Part shown: positions 37,801 through 47,369 of the stretch, in pieces
Position numbering within the stretch: position 1 is the stretch's first letter
Layout of the letters: every line of letters starts with the position of its first letter
From: Thermoanaerobaculia bacterium
GTDB taxonomy: Bacteria; Acidobacteriota; Thermoanaerobaculia; Multivoradales; Multivoraceae
NCBI GenBank assembly: GCA_022826745.1
Contig: JAJDUI010000008.1
Coordinates: 1-64,000, forward strand
Direction of reading: 5' to 3'
Length of the DNA stretch: 64,000 bases
The notes under the pieces: model-generated
Told to the model about the DNA's origin: nothing
Seen by the model: the letters and a program-made list of their open reading frames with translations, nothing else
The model's database searches: none
Made by a program: the position numbers and the translations under genes

Positions 37801-40800
37801 CCGTCGAACCGGCGAACGGGGCCGCGGTGGACATGGCCACCTTCCGGAATGCGGAGTGGGTCCGCTACGACACCACGCGCCCGCGCCCACTCACGGGCAA
37901 CAGTCCCTTCCGGGCGGAGGCGGTGAACGCCGGCGGCAAGCGGGTCGGCTCCAGGTTCATCGTGGGTCCCACCCCGGCGCCGCCACTTCGGCCTTCCGGG
38001 CTGGCGGCGGAACAGACGGGGCCGACAACGGTGCGTTTCACCTGGACGGACAACGCGACGGACGAGGTCTCTTACCAGGTAACGCTCCGCCGGAGCGGCG
38101 CGCCGCCCGTTGTCCATGGCGTCTACCCGGCTGACACGGCGCAGGCGACGCTTGAAGGACTCCGTCCCGGCGGCTACACGCTGGAACTGGTCGTGGCGAA
38201 CGCCGACTGGGCCATCAGCCCGAGCACGGCAAGCTTCACGCTGCCCGTGCCCGATCCGCTGCCGCCGACGCCTGCCTCCGGCCTCGCCGCCGCGTATGGA
38301 TCGGCGACCACGGAAGTCGACCTGACCTGGATGGACAACTCCTCCGACGAGGATGGTTTCCGCGTTGGCGCGCGCCCGGACAACGGCGTCTGGAGCTACA
38401 CCGATGTCGCCGCGGATACGACCTCCCACACGGCGACGGGCCTCACTCCGAACACGCTCTACCACTTCCGGGTTCTGGCCCACTCATCGAACGGCGCGGT
38501 CGAGAGCGAGGTCGTCACCTTCGACCTCCACCCGACCCCGCGGGCGCCGTCCGACCTGAAGGCGCGGGCCGACGGCTCGACTTCCGTCGATCTGACCTGG
38601 ACGGACAACGCATCGAACGAGACCGGCTTCCGGGTCGAGTCCCGGCAGGGGTCGGCGGCCTTTGCGGCGCTGGGCTCCGTTCTTTCCGCCAACACGAGGA
38701 CCCATACGGCGACGGGGCTCTCGCCGGGCGCAAGCTACGACTTCCGGGTCGTCGCCGTGAACGACGCAGGCGCGAATCCGAGCGGCGAGGCGAGTCTCAC
38801 CATGCCGCCCGCGGCGCCGACGAACCTTCTGGTTTCCGTTGCCGGCCCGACCTCCGCGGCCCTGACCTGGACCGACAACGCGTCCACGGAAACCTCGTTC
38901 CAGGTGGAGTACCGCGGCCAGTCGGAAGCCGGCTGGACCCTGTGGGCGCCGGATCCGGCGGCGGACGCCTCAGGGGTCACCTTGACCGACCTCATCCCGA
39001 ACCGGGACTACGAGTTCCGCGTGTTCGCCCGGCACGAAGACCACGGGCTCTCCTCGCCGTCGAATGTCGCTTCCGCGACGAGCTTCCCGCGCCTGTCCGC
39101 CCCGGCTTCGCACGTCGTCGTCACCTTCCTCGGCTCGGACTCCGCTCGCGTGGAGTGGGCGGACAACTCCTCCGACGAGACGGCCTTCGAGGTGCAGTAC
39201 CGGCTGTTCGGCCGGGACGCCTGGGTGTCGGGCGCCGTGACCGGCTCGGATGTGGAGACCGCCACGGTGACGGGCCTGCTGCCGAGCCGCGCGTACCGCT
39301 TCCGCGTTCTGGCGACGAACGCGAACGGCTCGCGGCCGAGCTTCCAGGTGGAGGTCACGTCGCCGCCGGCCGCGCCGTCCAACCTGACGCTGGAGCCCAG
39401 GCAGAGGGTCGTGGAGGGAGTGGACATCTTCTGGCGGAACAACGCGCTGGACTACACCGGCATCAAGGTCGAGAGCCGGGTCGGCGCCGAGCCGTGGACC
39501 AGCCTGGGAACGGTCGCTCGCCTGAACAGCCGCAATCAGGTCCGGACGACACTGAACATCAGCGACCTGACGCCGCGGGAGCGCTACGAATGGCGGGTTC
39601 GCGCGGTGAACGCGAACGGCGAATCCAGCCCGAGCAACGTCGTGCCCTACACAACCCCTGGACCGCCGCCGGCGCCCTCGGGCCTCGCCGTCACGCCGAC
39701 GGGATCGACCAGCGTCCTCTTGACCTGGACGGATGCATCGGGCGACGAGGGCGGTTTCGACGTCGAGTACCGGCGCCAGGGAACGACTGCCTGGACGCTC
39801 GCCGGATCCGTCGAGGCGGACACGACGTCCGTCGGCGCGACGGGGCTCGTAGCCAGCACGGCCTTCGATTTCCGGGTCAGCGCACGGAACGCGCAGGGCT
39901 CGACGCCGGGCGACGTGGTCACGCTCACGATGCCGCCGGCGGCGCCGAGCGCCCTCGCGGCGACCCAGCCGACGGCGACGAGCGCCGCTCTCACCTGGAC
40001 GGACAACTCGTCCGACGAGACGGGCTTCAAGGTGCAGTCGAGCGACGGCAGCGCCTGGGTGGACAGGCCGCGGGCCGGGGCGGGTGCTGTGTCCGCCACG
40101 GTCAGCGGCCTGACGTCCGGCCAGAGCTACGAGTTTCGGGTGCTGGCGACGAACGCGAACGGCGACTCGACGCCGAGCAACGTGGCGCACGTCGGTTCGC
40201 CTTTGCCGCCGCCGGCGCCCACGGGCGTTGCGGCCAACGCCGCCGGCTCCACCAGCGTCACCGTGACCTGGACGGACGGCTCGACGAACGAGACCGGTTT
40301 CGAGGTGGCGCAGCGCACGGGCGGTGGGAGTTTCGTGACGGCCGTCACCACGGCGGCGGACGCCGTGTCCGCGACGGTGACGGGGCTTTCGCCCAGCACG
40401 GCCTACGATTTCCAGGTGACGGCGGTGAACGCGAACGGGTCGAACGCGGGCGCCGCGGCGTCTCTCACCATGCCGCCCGCGGCGCCCACCGGGCTTTCGG
40501 CGTCGGCGGCCTCGTCCACCGCCGTGGACCTCTCCTGGACGGACGCCTCCACGGACGAAACGGGCTTTGCCATCGAGTACCGGCGGACGGAAGACGCGGC
40601 GTGGACCGCCTTCGGCACGGCGCCGGCCGCGGCCGCCGAGTCCGCGACGGTGACGGGGCTCAGCCCCGGCACGGACTACGAGCTGCGGGTCATGGCCATC
40701 CACCAGACGAACGGCCGGTCCGACCCCAGCAACGCCGCATCCGCCACCACCTACGGCACGAGGCGCCCAACCGGTCTCAAGGCCGTCGCCACGGACTCGA

Positions 40801-43800
40801 CCAGCGTCAGCCTGACCTGGCGGGACGAATCGACGGACGAGACCGGCTTCGCCGTGGAGCGGCGGACCGGCGGCGGCGCCTGGGCCGAGGTGGCGGACCT
40901 CGAACCGAACGTCGAGGCGGCCGCGCTCGAAGGGTTCGCGCCGAGCACCGGCTACGACCTGAGAGTCGTTGCCGAAGGCCCCGCCGGCTCGACGCCGAGC
41001 GACGCCGCGACGCTCACGATGCCGCCCGCGCCGCCGACGGAACTGAGCGCGGTCACGGCCTCTTCGACCAGTGCGCTGCTCGAATGGACGGACGCTTCAA
41101 CGGACGAGACGGGCTTCTTCGTCCACTACGTGGACGCCGGCGGCACGAGGTCCGTGTGGCCGACCCAACTCGCGGCGGGCGCGGAATCGCTGACGGTGAC
41201 GGGGCTTCTGGCCGGCGCCGACTACGTGTTCACCGTCTACGCCAATCATGAAACGAACGGCCTGTCCTCGCCCAGCAACGCGGCGCCTCTCAGCATGCTC
41301 GGCGCGCCGGCGGCGCCGACCGGAGTGTCCGCCGCGTCGGCCGGTTCGACCACGGTCAACCTGTCCTGGACGGACAACTCGTCGAACGAGACGGGCTTCC
41401 GGGTGGACTACCGGAGCGGTCCCGTGGCGTGGACGGAGGGCCGGAGCGTGTCCGCCGGAACGCAGTCGGCGCAGGTCACGGGCCTTGCGGCGAGCCGGGG
41501 CTACGAGTTCCGCGTAGCCGCCAGGAACTCCCATGGCGCGACCCCGTCCGAGGGGGTCAATCTCGTCATGCCGCCGCGCGCGCCTCGGATCACCGGCGTC
41601 GCGGCCGAGAGCGGCACGAGCGTCGGCGTCTACTGGCAGGACCTCTCGCCCGACGAGACGAGCTTCGTCATCGAGTATCGGCAGTCGGCGGCGCCCGCCT
41701 GGACCACCTGGAGTCCCGAGGCGCCGGCGAATGCGCGGTCGGCCGTGGTCACCGGCCTGACGGTCGGCGTCTCCTACCAGTTCCGGGTCTACGCCAAGCA
41801 CCGCCGGAACGGACTCTCCACGCCCAGCGAAACGGAAACGCTGAACCAGCTCGGCACGCCGACCGCGCCATCCGGCCTCGTCGCCACGCCGCGGGGGTCG
41901 ACCCGCGTGGCCCTGACCTGGGTAGACAACTCCACCGACGAGGTCGCGTTCGACGTGGAGCAGCGGAGCGGGTCGAATCCGTGGGCCACGGTCGTCACGG
42001 TTGGCGCGGACACGAACTTCGCCGGCGTCACGGGTCTCGTCGCCGGCCGGTCGTACGACTTCCGGGTCGCCGCCCGGAACGCGAACGGCGTGGCGCGCAG
42101 CGGCGAGGTGACGGTCCACATGCCGCCGGAGGCGCCCAGCGGGCTGACCGTTACGGCAGCGGGCCCGACCGGCGCGACGCTGACCTGGGCTGACACCTCG
42201 ACGGGCGAGACGGGCTTCGCCATCGAGTACCGCGCCCTGGACGTCGAGGCCTGGACGACCTGGGGCACGTCGGCCGCCGCCAACGCCACGACGATTACCG
42301 TGACCGGCCTGACGGCGAGCGTGGGCTACCAGTTCCGCGTCCGTGCGAAGGGGACGGGCGGCAGTCTCTCCGACCCGAGCAACGTGGCGACCCTGGCGGC
42401 GCTGGGAGCGCCCGCCGCGGCAAGCGACTTCGCCGTCGTGGCGGCCGGCTCCACCACGGCCACCGCCACCTGGACGGACAACTCGACGAACGAGTCCGTG
42501 TTCAGGGTGGAGCGTCGGCTTGCGGGCGAGACGGAGTGGACGGAGGCCGCGCTCGCCAACCGGGGCACGACGACGGTCTCCGTACCGCGGCTTGCGGCCA
42601 GCACGGCTTACGAGTTCCGGGTGCTCGCCTGGAACGAGCATGGGGGCTCTCCGAGCAACGTGGTCTCCCTGACCATGCCGCCGGCGCCGCCGACAGGGCT
42701 TGTCGCGACAGTGGCGAGCCCCTCGAGCGTCACGCTTAGCTGGACCGACGCCTCGACCGACGAGACGGGGTTTGTCGCGGAGTACCGGATCGCCAAGGCA
42801 AAGACCTGGTCGACCTTCGTCACCGAGGCGGTTCCGAACGCGAGTTCGCTTGTCGTAACGGGTTTGTCGCCCGGCAAGACCTACGAGTTCCGGGTGTTCG
42901 CGAAGCATGCGGCGAACGGCCCGTCGAGCCCGAGCAACGTCGTGACCATCGAGATGCTCGGCGGCCCGCCGGCGCCGACGAACGTTGGTGCTTCAGCCTC
43001 CGGGTCGACGAGCGCCCTCGTGACCTGGACGGACGGCGCCACGAACGAGACGGGCTTCACCGTGGAGACGCGCGCCGGCCTGGGCGACTGGGTTGCGGCG
43101 GCTTCCGTCGATGCGAACGTCGAGACAGCAACGGTTGAGGGGCTTCTCCCCAGCACGACGTACGCGATCCGGGTGGCGGCCGTCAACGCGAACGGCGCCG
43201 TGCCGAGCGTTTCCGTGTCGCTGACCATGCCGCCGGCCGCGCCGACCGGTCTTGTCGTAGCGACAGCGACGGCGAACAGCGTCACCCTGACCTGGAGGGA
43301 CGCCTCGTCGGACGAGACGGGCTTCGTCGCCGAGTACCGGGCGGCCAGCGGGTCGGCCTGGACGGCGTTCGGAACGAAAGCGGCGGCGGACGCTACGTCC
43401 ATCACGGTGACCGGCCTGACGTCGGGCACGACCTACGAGTTCCGCGTCTTCGCCGAGAGCGCGAACGGCCGCTCCTCGCCCAGCGGCGTGGCGCGGGTGG
43501 GCTCGGGCGGTGCGCCCGCCGCGGCCTCCGCGGTGGCGGCGGTGTCGACGGGCTCCACCAGCGTCCTCGTCACCTGGGCGGACAACGCGGCGGACGAAAC
43601 CGGTTTCCAGGTCCAGTACCGCGTTGACTCCGGCGGTTCGGGCGGCTGGACGGCGGGCCCCGAGGTCGGGGCGAGCGTCACCCGGGCCGTTGTCGCGGGT
43701 CTGGAGACGAGCACGGCCTACGAGTTCCGCGTCGTTGCACTGAACGCTGACGGCTCGACGCCCAGCGTCGCCGTGTCTCTCACCACGCCGCCGCCGGCGC

Positions 43801-46800
43801 CGGGCGACCTGCGGGCGAACCGGATGAGCGGCTCACGGGTCAAGCTGTCCTGGGTCGACCGGGAGCCAGTCCTCCACGTGACCTTCGTCGTCGAGTACAA
43901 GGCGGCCAACTCCAGGGAGTGGACCGTCTGGCCGGCCGAACTCGGGGTGACGTCGCTGGCGGTGACCGGCCTCTCCAGACGGCGGAACTACGCCTTCCGC
44001 GTGTTCACGAAGCACGCGACGAACGGCCTGTCCTCGCCCAGCCGGGTGGTCACCGTCGGTCCGTTCGGCGCGCCCGCGGCGCCCACGGGGATTGTCGCGA
44101 CGGCCTCGGGCGCATCGACGGTCGTCGTGGGCTGGACGGACGCATCGACGGACGAGACGGGCTTCGTGGTGGACTACCGGGTCGCCCGCGGCGGCGCGGC
44201 CTGGACGACGTTCCTGACCGCGGCAGAGGACGCGAACCAGGCGACGGTCACGGGACTGGCGGCGGAAACGACCTACGAGTTCCGGGTCGGCGCCGAGAAC
44301 GGCAAGGGCGTCTCCTGGAGCCCCGTCGCCACCGCGACTACCAGCGTCGACACCGTGCCGGCCGCGCCGACGAACCTGGCTGCGGGGTTCGTCGGCCAGA
44401 CGCGCCGGGAACTCACCTGGACGGACGTCGCGACGAACGAGACGGCCTACGAGGTGAGCTATAGCGGCAACAACCTTGCATCGAAGGTGTACGCGGTGTA
44501 TCCGGCCGGCCAGGAGAGCGCGACGCTGACGGGCCTCAAGCCGGACACGTACAGCTTCGAGGTCCGGGCCGTCAACGCGGTGGGTCGGAGCGGCGCCGCG
44601 ACGGTCTCCAACCACAGGCTGTCGTTGTTGAGGGGCGCACCGCCCACGCCGCCGAACAAGCTGAAGGCGAAGCTTACGAGCCCCGTCACGGTCCGATTGA
44701 CCTGGCAGGACCGGGCGACCGGCGAGACGGACTACTTCGCCGTCATCCGGCCGGAGAACGGCGCCTGGTCCTACGCCCGGTCGGATCCCGACAGCACGCT
44801 GGGCGTCTTCCACGGCATCGAACCGAACATGAAGTACTACGCCCGGGTGCTGGCGCACCACGAGGACAAAGGCGCCCATGACAGCAAGTGGATCGAGTTC
44901 GACACGTTCGCCGAGCCGCGCGCCGTCTCCGGACTTGTCGTGGCGCCCGCGGGGTCCACGTCGGTGACGCTCGAATGGGTCGACGAATCGTCCGAGGAGA
45001 CGGGCTACGAAGTCCAGATCCGGGGCGCCGAGTCGGGCTGGGTCACTGAGGCAACCCTTGCCGCCGGCGCGGAGCAGACAAGCGTTTCCGGTCTCTACCC
45101 GGGCGCTGCCTACCGGTTCCGGGTGCGGACCGTCACGGCGGATGGCGCCGTGTCGAGTGAAGCCGTACGGCTCACCATGCCGCCTCCTCCGCCCAGCGGG
45201 CTTGCCGCCCGGCGCAAGGCCGCTACCAGCGTCGCGCTCTCCTGGACGGACGAGTCGACCGACGAGACGAGCTTCGCCGCCGAGTACCGCACCGTTGGCG
45301 CGTCCGCATGGACCCGGTTCGCCGCGGAGGCCGCCGCGGACGAAACGACGCTGGACGTGACGGGTCTCGTGGCGACCGCAGGCTACGAGTTCCGTGTCTT
45401 TGCGCGGCACGAGGTGAACGGCCTGTCCTCGCCAAGCAACGTGGCGCGATTCGACCTGGTCGGCGCGCCCGAGGCGCCGGGCGCCGTCTCCGTCGAGGCA
45501 GCCGGCGCGACCGGGGTCACGGTGTCCTGGACGGACAGATCCTCCGACGAGACGGGTTTCCGGGTCGAGCAGCGGACGGGCGGCGGCGCCTGGACCACGG
45601 CGGCCACGGAGGCCGCGGGGGCGGAAACGGCGGCGATCTCGGGACTTGTGGCCGGCGCCACCTACGACTTCCGCGTGTTGGCGGTGAACTCGCATGGTTC
45701 GCGTGCGAGCGCGGTCGTCTCTCTGACGCTTCCGCTGGCGCCGCCGACCGTGACCCTGCACCCCGCGGATGCGATTGCCACGGAAGGCGCCAGCGGCGAC
45801 CCGGCGAGAATGCGACTGCGCCTGTCGCGCGCCCTGGATTCGGGAGAGTCCCTGACGGTCGACTTCAGCGTCGACTTCAACGTCAGGGCGAGCCTGTCCC
45901 ACAGCGGCGTGTCGCTCAACCACACTGACGGCGCCACGACCGGCACGCTGACGATTACCGGTCCGAGCGCACCAAAGGATGTAGACCTCTACCTGTACTC
46001 CGCGAACCACACCGTGAACCGTTGGGCCTCGGGAATCCGCACGGCCGATTTCCGTTTGACGGGCGTCTCCGGCGTGGACGGCGGGTCGCTGTCGGGGCTG
46101 CCTGGTACGAAGATTTTCGTGAACGACAGCTTGAACGATCGCACCACCTACATGCAGGTGCTGGGCGGGCGGTGGCCGATCGCCAGCCGCACGGTCGAGG
46201 AAGGGAGCACGCTGATCGTGCTGCTACACGGGAAGGCGGGACGGACACGGATATCGGGATCGAGGCCCTACGACTGGTACAACGTCACCATCGGCGTGCA
46301 GAACCTCACCACCGACTTCGACGATCTCGACCGGGCCGAACGCGGCCACAATACGATCGGCGGGTTCCTGAGACGCGACCAGGAAAAGGGCATCGACTAC
46401 TACAACGTGGGCGTGCTCGGCTACGGCAAGCCCGGCGAACTGGTCATTCCGATACGGAGCGACGGCGCGAACGAAGGCGACGAACGCTTCCGGGTGTTCA
46501 TTGCCGAAACGCCCGCCTACGAGTACGAGGGGCGGGCCTCCTACATGGGGGTGACGGGCGCCTACAACTCGCTGCGCAGCGCGCCGGGCATCGATTTCAC
46601 GATCAAGGGCGACTCGGGCGGTCCTCGGCGGGCCGAGGGGCCACCCGCGCCGTCGCAGGCCGTGTCCAACGTCCAGGTGACGGCGGTGGACGCCGCCAAC
46701 GCGAAGGTCACTTGGGACGCGGTCGAGCACGCCACGAGCTATCTGGTCGAGTACGAGACCACGAGCGCCCTGGCCGATGAACGGAACCACGTCCAGGGCG

Positions 46801-47300
46801 CCGCGTTCGGCTGGACGGAGACGAGCTGGACCTTCCAGCACGACGCCGTCGAGGCGATGACGATCACGGTGACGGTCACCCCGGCCTACGAGGACGAGAA
46901 CGGCGACACGCAACACCTCGATGATCTCGCCGGCACGGGGACCATCGACGTGGCCCCGACCAGCCCCGGCGACTCCACGAAGGACGAGGATCCCCCGGAT
47001 GACGATGAGGATGACGACCCGCCGCCGGCCCCCTGCGTGAGCGACGCCCAGTGGAAACAGGTCTCGGACTACTACGACCACAACAGGAACCGGTCCCCGA
47101 ACTACGGCGCGAACTGGTACCGCGTGCTCATCGCCTACCAGCAGGAGCGCGCCGACAAGGAGCTTCCCGACTGGGTGGGCGCGACGGCGAAGCCGACCAC
47201 GGCCTACACCGTGAAGGAGGCGAAGACAAGCGAGACGGTGTGGTCCGGCTGGACGCCGGTGCGCAAGGTCCTCGAGTGTCTCGAGAAGGAGGGCGCTTGA
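34878..47300 (+). CDS. Giant secreted metzincin-like protease with about 32 FN3 domains
   Basis: The 4,140-residue protein starts (GTG, one base after fabF) with a hydrophobic export signal ending near GASADAQ. A His-rich patch (HHHHDHHHHDDD, about 55-66) and a propeptide-like region follow, then a Calx-beta-like domain (about 260-375). The catalytic domain has HEIGHVLGAMHD from His527 and a Met-turn TIMSYG at Met572, the reprolysin/metzincin zinc signature. From about 650 to 3620 there are about 32 fibronectin type III units, recognisable by LTWTDNSSDETGF...YRV and TVTGL...YEFRV. A second Calx-beta-like region, one degenerate FN3, an Asp/Pro-rich linker and a small C-terminal domain with two cysteines (PCVSDAQW, VLECLEKEGA) follow. 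No sortase, TonB or membrane anchor is seen. Likely an extracellular adhesive protease. The gene has no frameshift. Confidence 0.9.
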   Translation: MSEGRAISTSKPPVALLLAGVWTVAAGASADAQSLLDFEPAAVAQAAEAGEAAGHHHHDHHHHDDDVHSFFSADVLQHRVRVDLDLLRRGAPRLELATPDGETFQAVLSHFEERGGGDALWSGRVAGAAYDTISLTLHNGHVHGAYGVPGKLKFALRADSSGLGAVASEADAAGELDPDGEPWCPETVAPMPEAPDAVLEAFASRAAVEAARFGAEPPAAPSSSEGLSQAGSISQAGSAGSASGPEGLAAAQSVVAVTLSADPLSVAENASAPATVTVTASVAAGDVFGSNQTITISVGGAPAMEGVATSGVDFTAVADFPLTLQANQTSGTGTFTLTPVNDASPEPHETVRVSGTLAGADVAPVEVVIEDDDQHVIDVMILYTPSVADTMAVVTQRDPSITIATETQGAVDYVNMVWRNGAFPARLRLAHVAALPRAAYDNRKQGSREYIFAMRTDPDTLRLREAHDADIVILWTWEPTIPGRLACGVAFARGNTHTTETMSPSAIGLYNYHCDIAGASTWSILAHEIGHVLGAMHDPANHSPDPRLPIYPYAFGHTHMASGNELNVATIMSYGTPQRCVRRIFGFCAAFGDSFTREPFYSTVRIQAVNRAESSSPLTGPVPIGILNERENERAIRHLLHSTSTFDNFMLAAPPANLSGTATPNGATVDVALTWEDVSSREVSYGVRYRVFGDGPWLSGANLVPGVESTTLTGLSPGTRYVFRVAATNSVGFTSYSYEWPVRTPGAGPPNAPGELRVEVVRRGAGTRDIAGKVRLTWSDWSETETGFQVQYREVGAADWENGPSLGAGVTTTEVSDLLNDVVYEFRVGATNTHGTAWSRIVSARTEPPVPPEAPGDLVGLRLSSTTVRLSWEDLSEDDDESANETAFDVHMRPFAGQEWTVVKSVAPDTETAVVGGLPENSHLVFRVASVTPGGQGLSGEVSVDLTVEPPGIPEVVYSLDRDASDRIVPRFEISVEPANGAAVDMATFRNAEWVRYDTTRPRPLTGNSPFRAEAVNAGGKRVGSRFIVGPTPAPPLRPSGLAAEQTGPTTVRFTWTDNATDEVSYQVTLRRSGAPPVVHGVYPADTAQATLEGLRPGGYTLELVVANADWAISPSTASFTLPVPDPLPPTPASGLAAAYGSATTEVDLTWMDNSSDEDGFRVGARPDNGVWSYTDVAADTTSHTATGLTPNTLYHFRVLAHSSNGAVESEVVTFDLHPTPRAPSDLKARADGSTSVDLTWTDNASNETGFRVESRQGSAAFAALGSVLSANTRTHTATGLSPGASYDFRVVAVNDAGANPSGEASLTMPPAAPTNLLVSVAGPTSAALTWTDNASTETSFQVEYRGQSEAGWTLWAPDPAADASGVTLTDLIPNRDYEFRVFARHEDHGLSSPSNVASATSFPRLSAPASHVVVTFLGSDSARVEWADNSSDETAFEVQYRLFGRDAWVSGAVTGSDVETATVTGLLPSRAYRFRVLATNANGSRPSFQVEVTSPPAAPSNLTLEPRQRVVEGVDIFWRNNALDYTGIKVESRVGAEPWTSLGTVARLNSRNQVRTTLNISDLTPRERYEWRVRAVNANGESSPSNVVPYTTPGPPPAPSGLAVTPTGSTSVLLTWTDASGDEGGFDVEYRRQGTTAWTLAGSVEADTTSVGATGLVASTAFDFRVSARNAQGSTPGDVVTLTMPPAAPSALAATQPTATSAALTWTDNSSDETGFKVQSSDGSAWVDRPRAGAGAVSATVSGLTSGQSYEFRVLATNANGDSTPSNVAHVGSPLPPPAPTGVAANAAGSTSVTVTWTDGSTNETGFEVAQRTGGGSFVTAVTTAADAVSATVTGLSPSTAYDFQVTAVNANGSNAGAAASLTMPPAAPTGLSASAASSTAVDLSWTDASTDETGFAIEYRRTEDAAWTAFGTAPAAAAESATVTGLSPGTDYELRVMAIHQTNGRSDPSNAASATTYGTRRPTGLKAVATDSTSVSLTWRDESTDETGFAVERRTGGGAWAEVADLEPNVEAAALEGFAPSTGYDLRVVAEGPAGSTPSDAATLTMPPAPPTELSAVTASSTSALLEWTDASTDETGFFVHYVDAGGTRSVWPTQLAAGAESLTVTGLLAGADYVFTVYANHETNGLSSPSNAAPLSMLGAPAAPTGVSAASAGSTTVNLSWTDNSSNETGFRVDYRSGPVAWTEGRSVSAGTQSAQVTGLAASRGYEFRVAARNSHGATPSEGVNLVMPPRAPRITGVAAESGTSVGVYWQDLSPDETSFVIEYRQSAAPAWTTWSPEAPANARSAVVTGLTVGVSYQFRVYAKHRRNGLSTPSETETLNQLGTPTAPSGLVATPRGSTRVALTWVDNSTDEVAFDVEQRSGSNPWATVVTVGADTNFAGVTGLVAGRSYDFRVAARNANGVARSGEVTVHMPPEAPSGLTVTAAGPTGATLTWADTSTGETGFAIEYRALDVEAWTTWGTSAAANATTITVTGLTASVGYQFRVRAKGTGGSLSDPSNVATLAALGAPAAASDFAVVAAGSTTATATWTDNSTNESVFRVERRLAGETEWTEAALANRGTTTVSVPRLAASTAYEFRVLAWNEHGGSPSNVVSLTMPPAPPTGLVATVASPSSVTLSWTDASTDETGFVAEYRIAKAKTWSTFVTEAVPNASSLVVTGLSPGKTYEFRVFAKHAANGPSSPSNVVTIEMLGGPPAPTNVGASASGSTSALVTWTDGATNETGFTVETRAGLGDWVAAASVDANVETATVEGLLPSTTYAIRVAAVNANGAVPSVSVSLTMPPAAPTGLVVATATANSVTLTWRDASSDETGFVAEYRAASGSAWTAFGTKAAADATSITVTGLTSGTTYEFRVFAESANGRSSPSGVARVGSGGAPAAASAVAAVSTGSTSVLVTWADNAADETGFQVQYRVDSGGSGGWTAGPEVGASVTRAVVAGLETSTAYEFRVVALNADGSTPSVAVSLTTPPPAPGDLRANRMSGSRVKLSWVDREPVLHVTFVVEYKAANSREWTVWPAELGVTSLAVTGLSRRRNYAFRVFTKHATNGLSSPSRVVTVGPFGAPAAPTGIVATASGASTVVVGWTDASTDETGFVVDYRVARGGAAWTTFLTAAEDANQATVTGLAAETTYEFRVGAENGKGVSWSPVATATTSVDTVPAAPTNLAAGFVGQTRRELTWTDVATNETAYEVSYSGNNLASKVYAVYPAGQESATLTGLKPDTYSFEVRAVNAVGRSGAATVSNHRLSLLRGAPPTPPNKLKAKLTSPVTVRLTWQDRATGETDYFAVIRPENGAWSYARSDPDSTLGVFHGIEPNMKYYARVLAHHEDKGAHDSKWIEFDTFAEPRAVSGLVVAPAGSTSVTLEWVDESSEETGYEVQIRGAESGWVTEATLAAGAEQTSVSGLYPGAAYRFRVRTVTADGAVSSEAVRLTMPPPPPSGLAARRKAATSVALSWTDESTDETSFAAEYRTVGASAWTRFAAEAAADETTLDVTGLVATAGYEFRVFARHEVNGLSSPSNVARFDLVGAPEAPGAVSVEAAGATGVTVSWTDRSSDETGFRVEQRTGGGAWTTAATEAAGAETAAISGLVAGATYDFRVLAVNSHGSRASAVVSLTLPLAPPTVTLHPADAIATEGASGDPARMRLRLSRALDSGESLTVDFSVDFNVRASLSHSGVSLNHTDGATTGTLTITGPSAPKDVDLYLYSANHTVNRWASGIRTADFRLTGVSGVDGGSLSGLPGTKIFVNDSLNDRTTYMQVLGGRWPIASRTVEEGSTLIVLLHGKAGRTRISGSRPYDWYNVTIGVQNLTTDFDDLDRAERGHNTIGGFLRRDQEKGIDYYNVGVLGYGKPGELVIPIRSDGANEGDERFRVFIAETPAYEYEGRASYMGVTGAYNSLRSAPGIDFTIKGDSGGPRRAEGPPAPSQAVSNVQVTAVDAANAKVTWDAVEHATSYLVEYETTSALADERNHVQGAAFGWTETSWTFQHDAVEAMTITVTVTPAYEDENGDTQHLDDLAGTGTIDVAPTSPGDSTKDEDPPDDDEDDDPPPAPCVSDAQWKQVSDYYDHNRNRSPNYGANWYRVLIAYQQERADKELPDWVGATAKPTTAYTVKEAKTSETVWSGWTPVRKVLECLEKEGA
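36838..45745 (+). repeat. FN3-encoding repeat array with alternating A/B units
   Basis: About 32 diverged units of roughly 90 codons. From about 38535 to 44080 units alternate strictly: type A ends in patterns like KHATNGLSSPSNV plus a LGAPAAPTG linker, type B ends in NANGSTPS...LTMPPAAPTGL. The true repeat is thus a pair of about 185 codons, present about ten times in a row. Units are diverged at the DNA level. Confidence 0.8.
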
Positions 47301-47369
47301 CCGGAGGTGATAGCGTCTCCTGGTTCCCGACAATCTCAGCGCTTTCCGCGCGCCCGAAAGGAGACGGAC

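Noticed and set aside
34860..38483. A 1,207-codon open frame on the minus strand
   Set aside because: It lies wholly antisense to the giant FN3 protease, is dominated by Arg, Gly and Val, and reflects high-GC codon bias; no domains are visible.
36838..45745. Tandem DNA satellite or assembly-generated duplication
   Set aside because: Units are strongly diverged at both DNA and protein level and keep one frame throughout, which fits an old protein-domain array.
43833..46010. A 725-codon minus-strand frame in the FN3 region
   Set aside because: Antisense shadow of the repeated FN3 codons.
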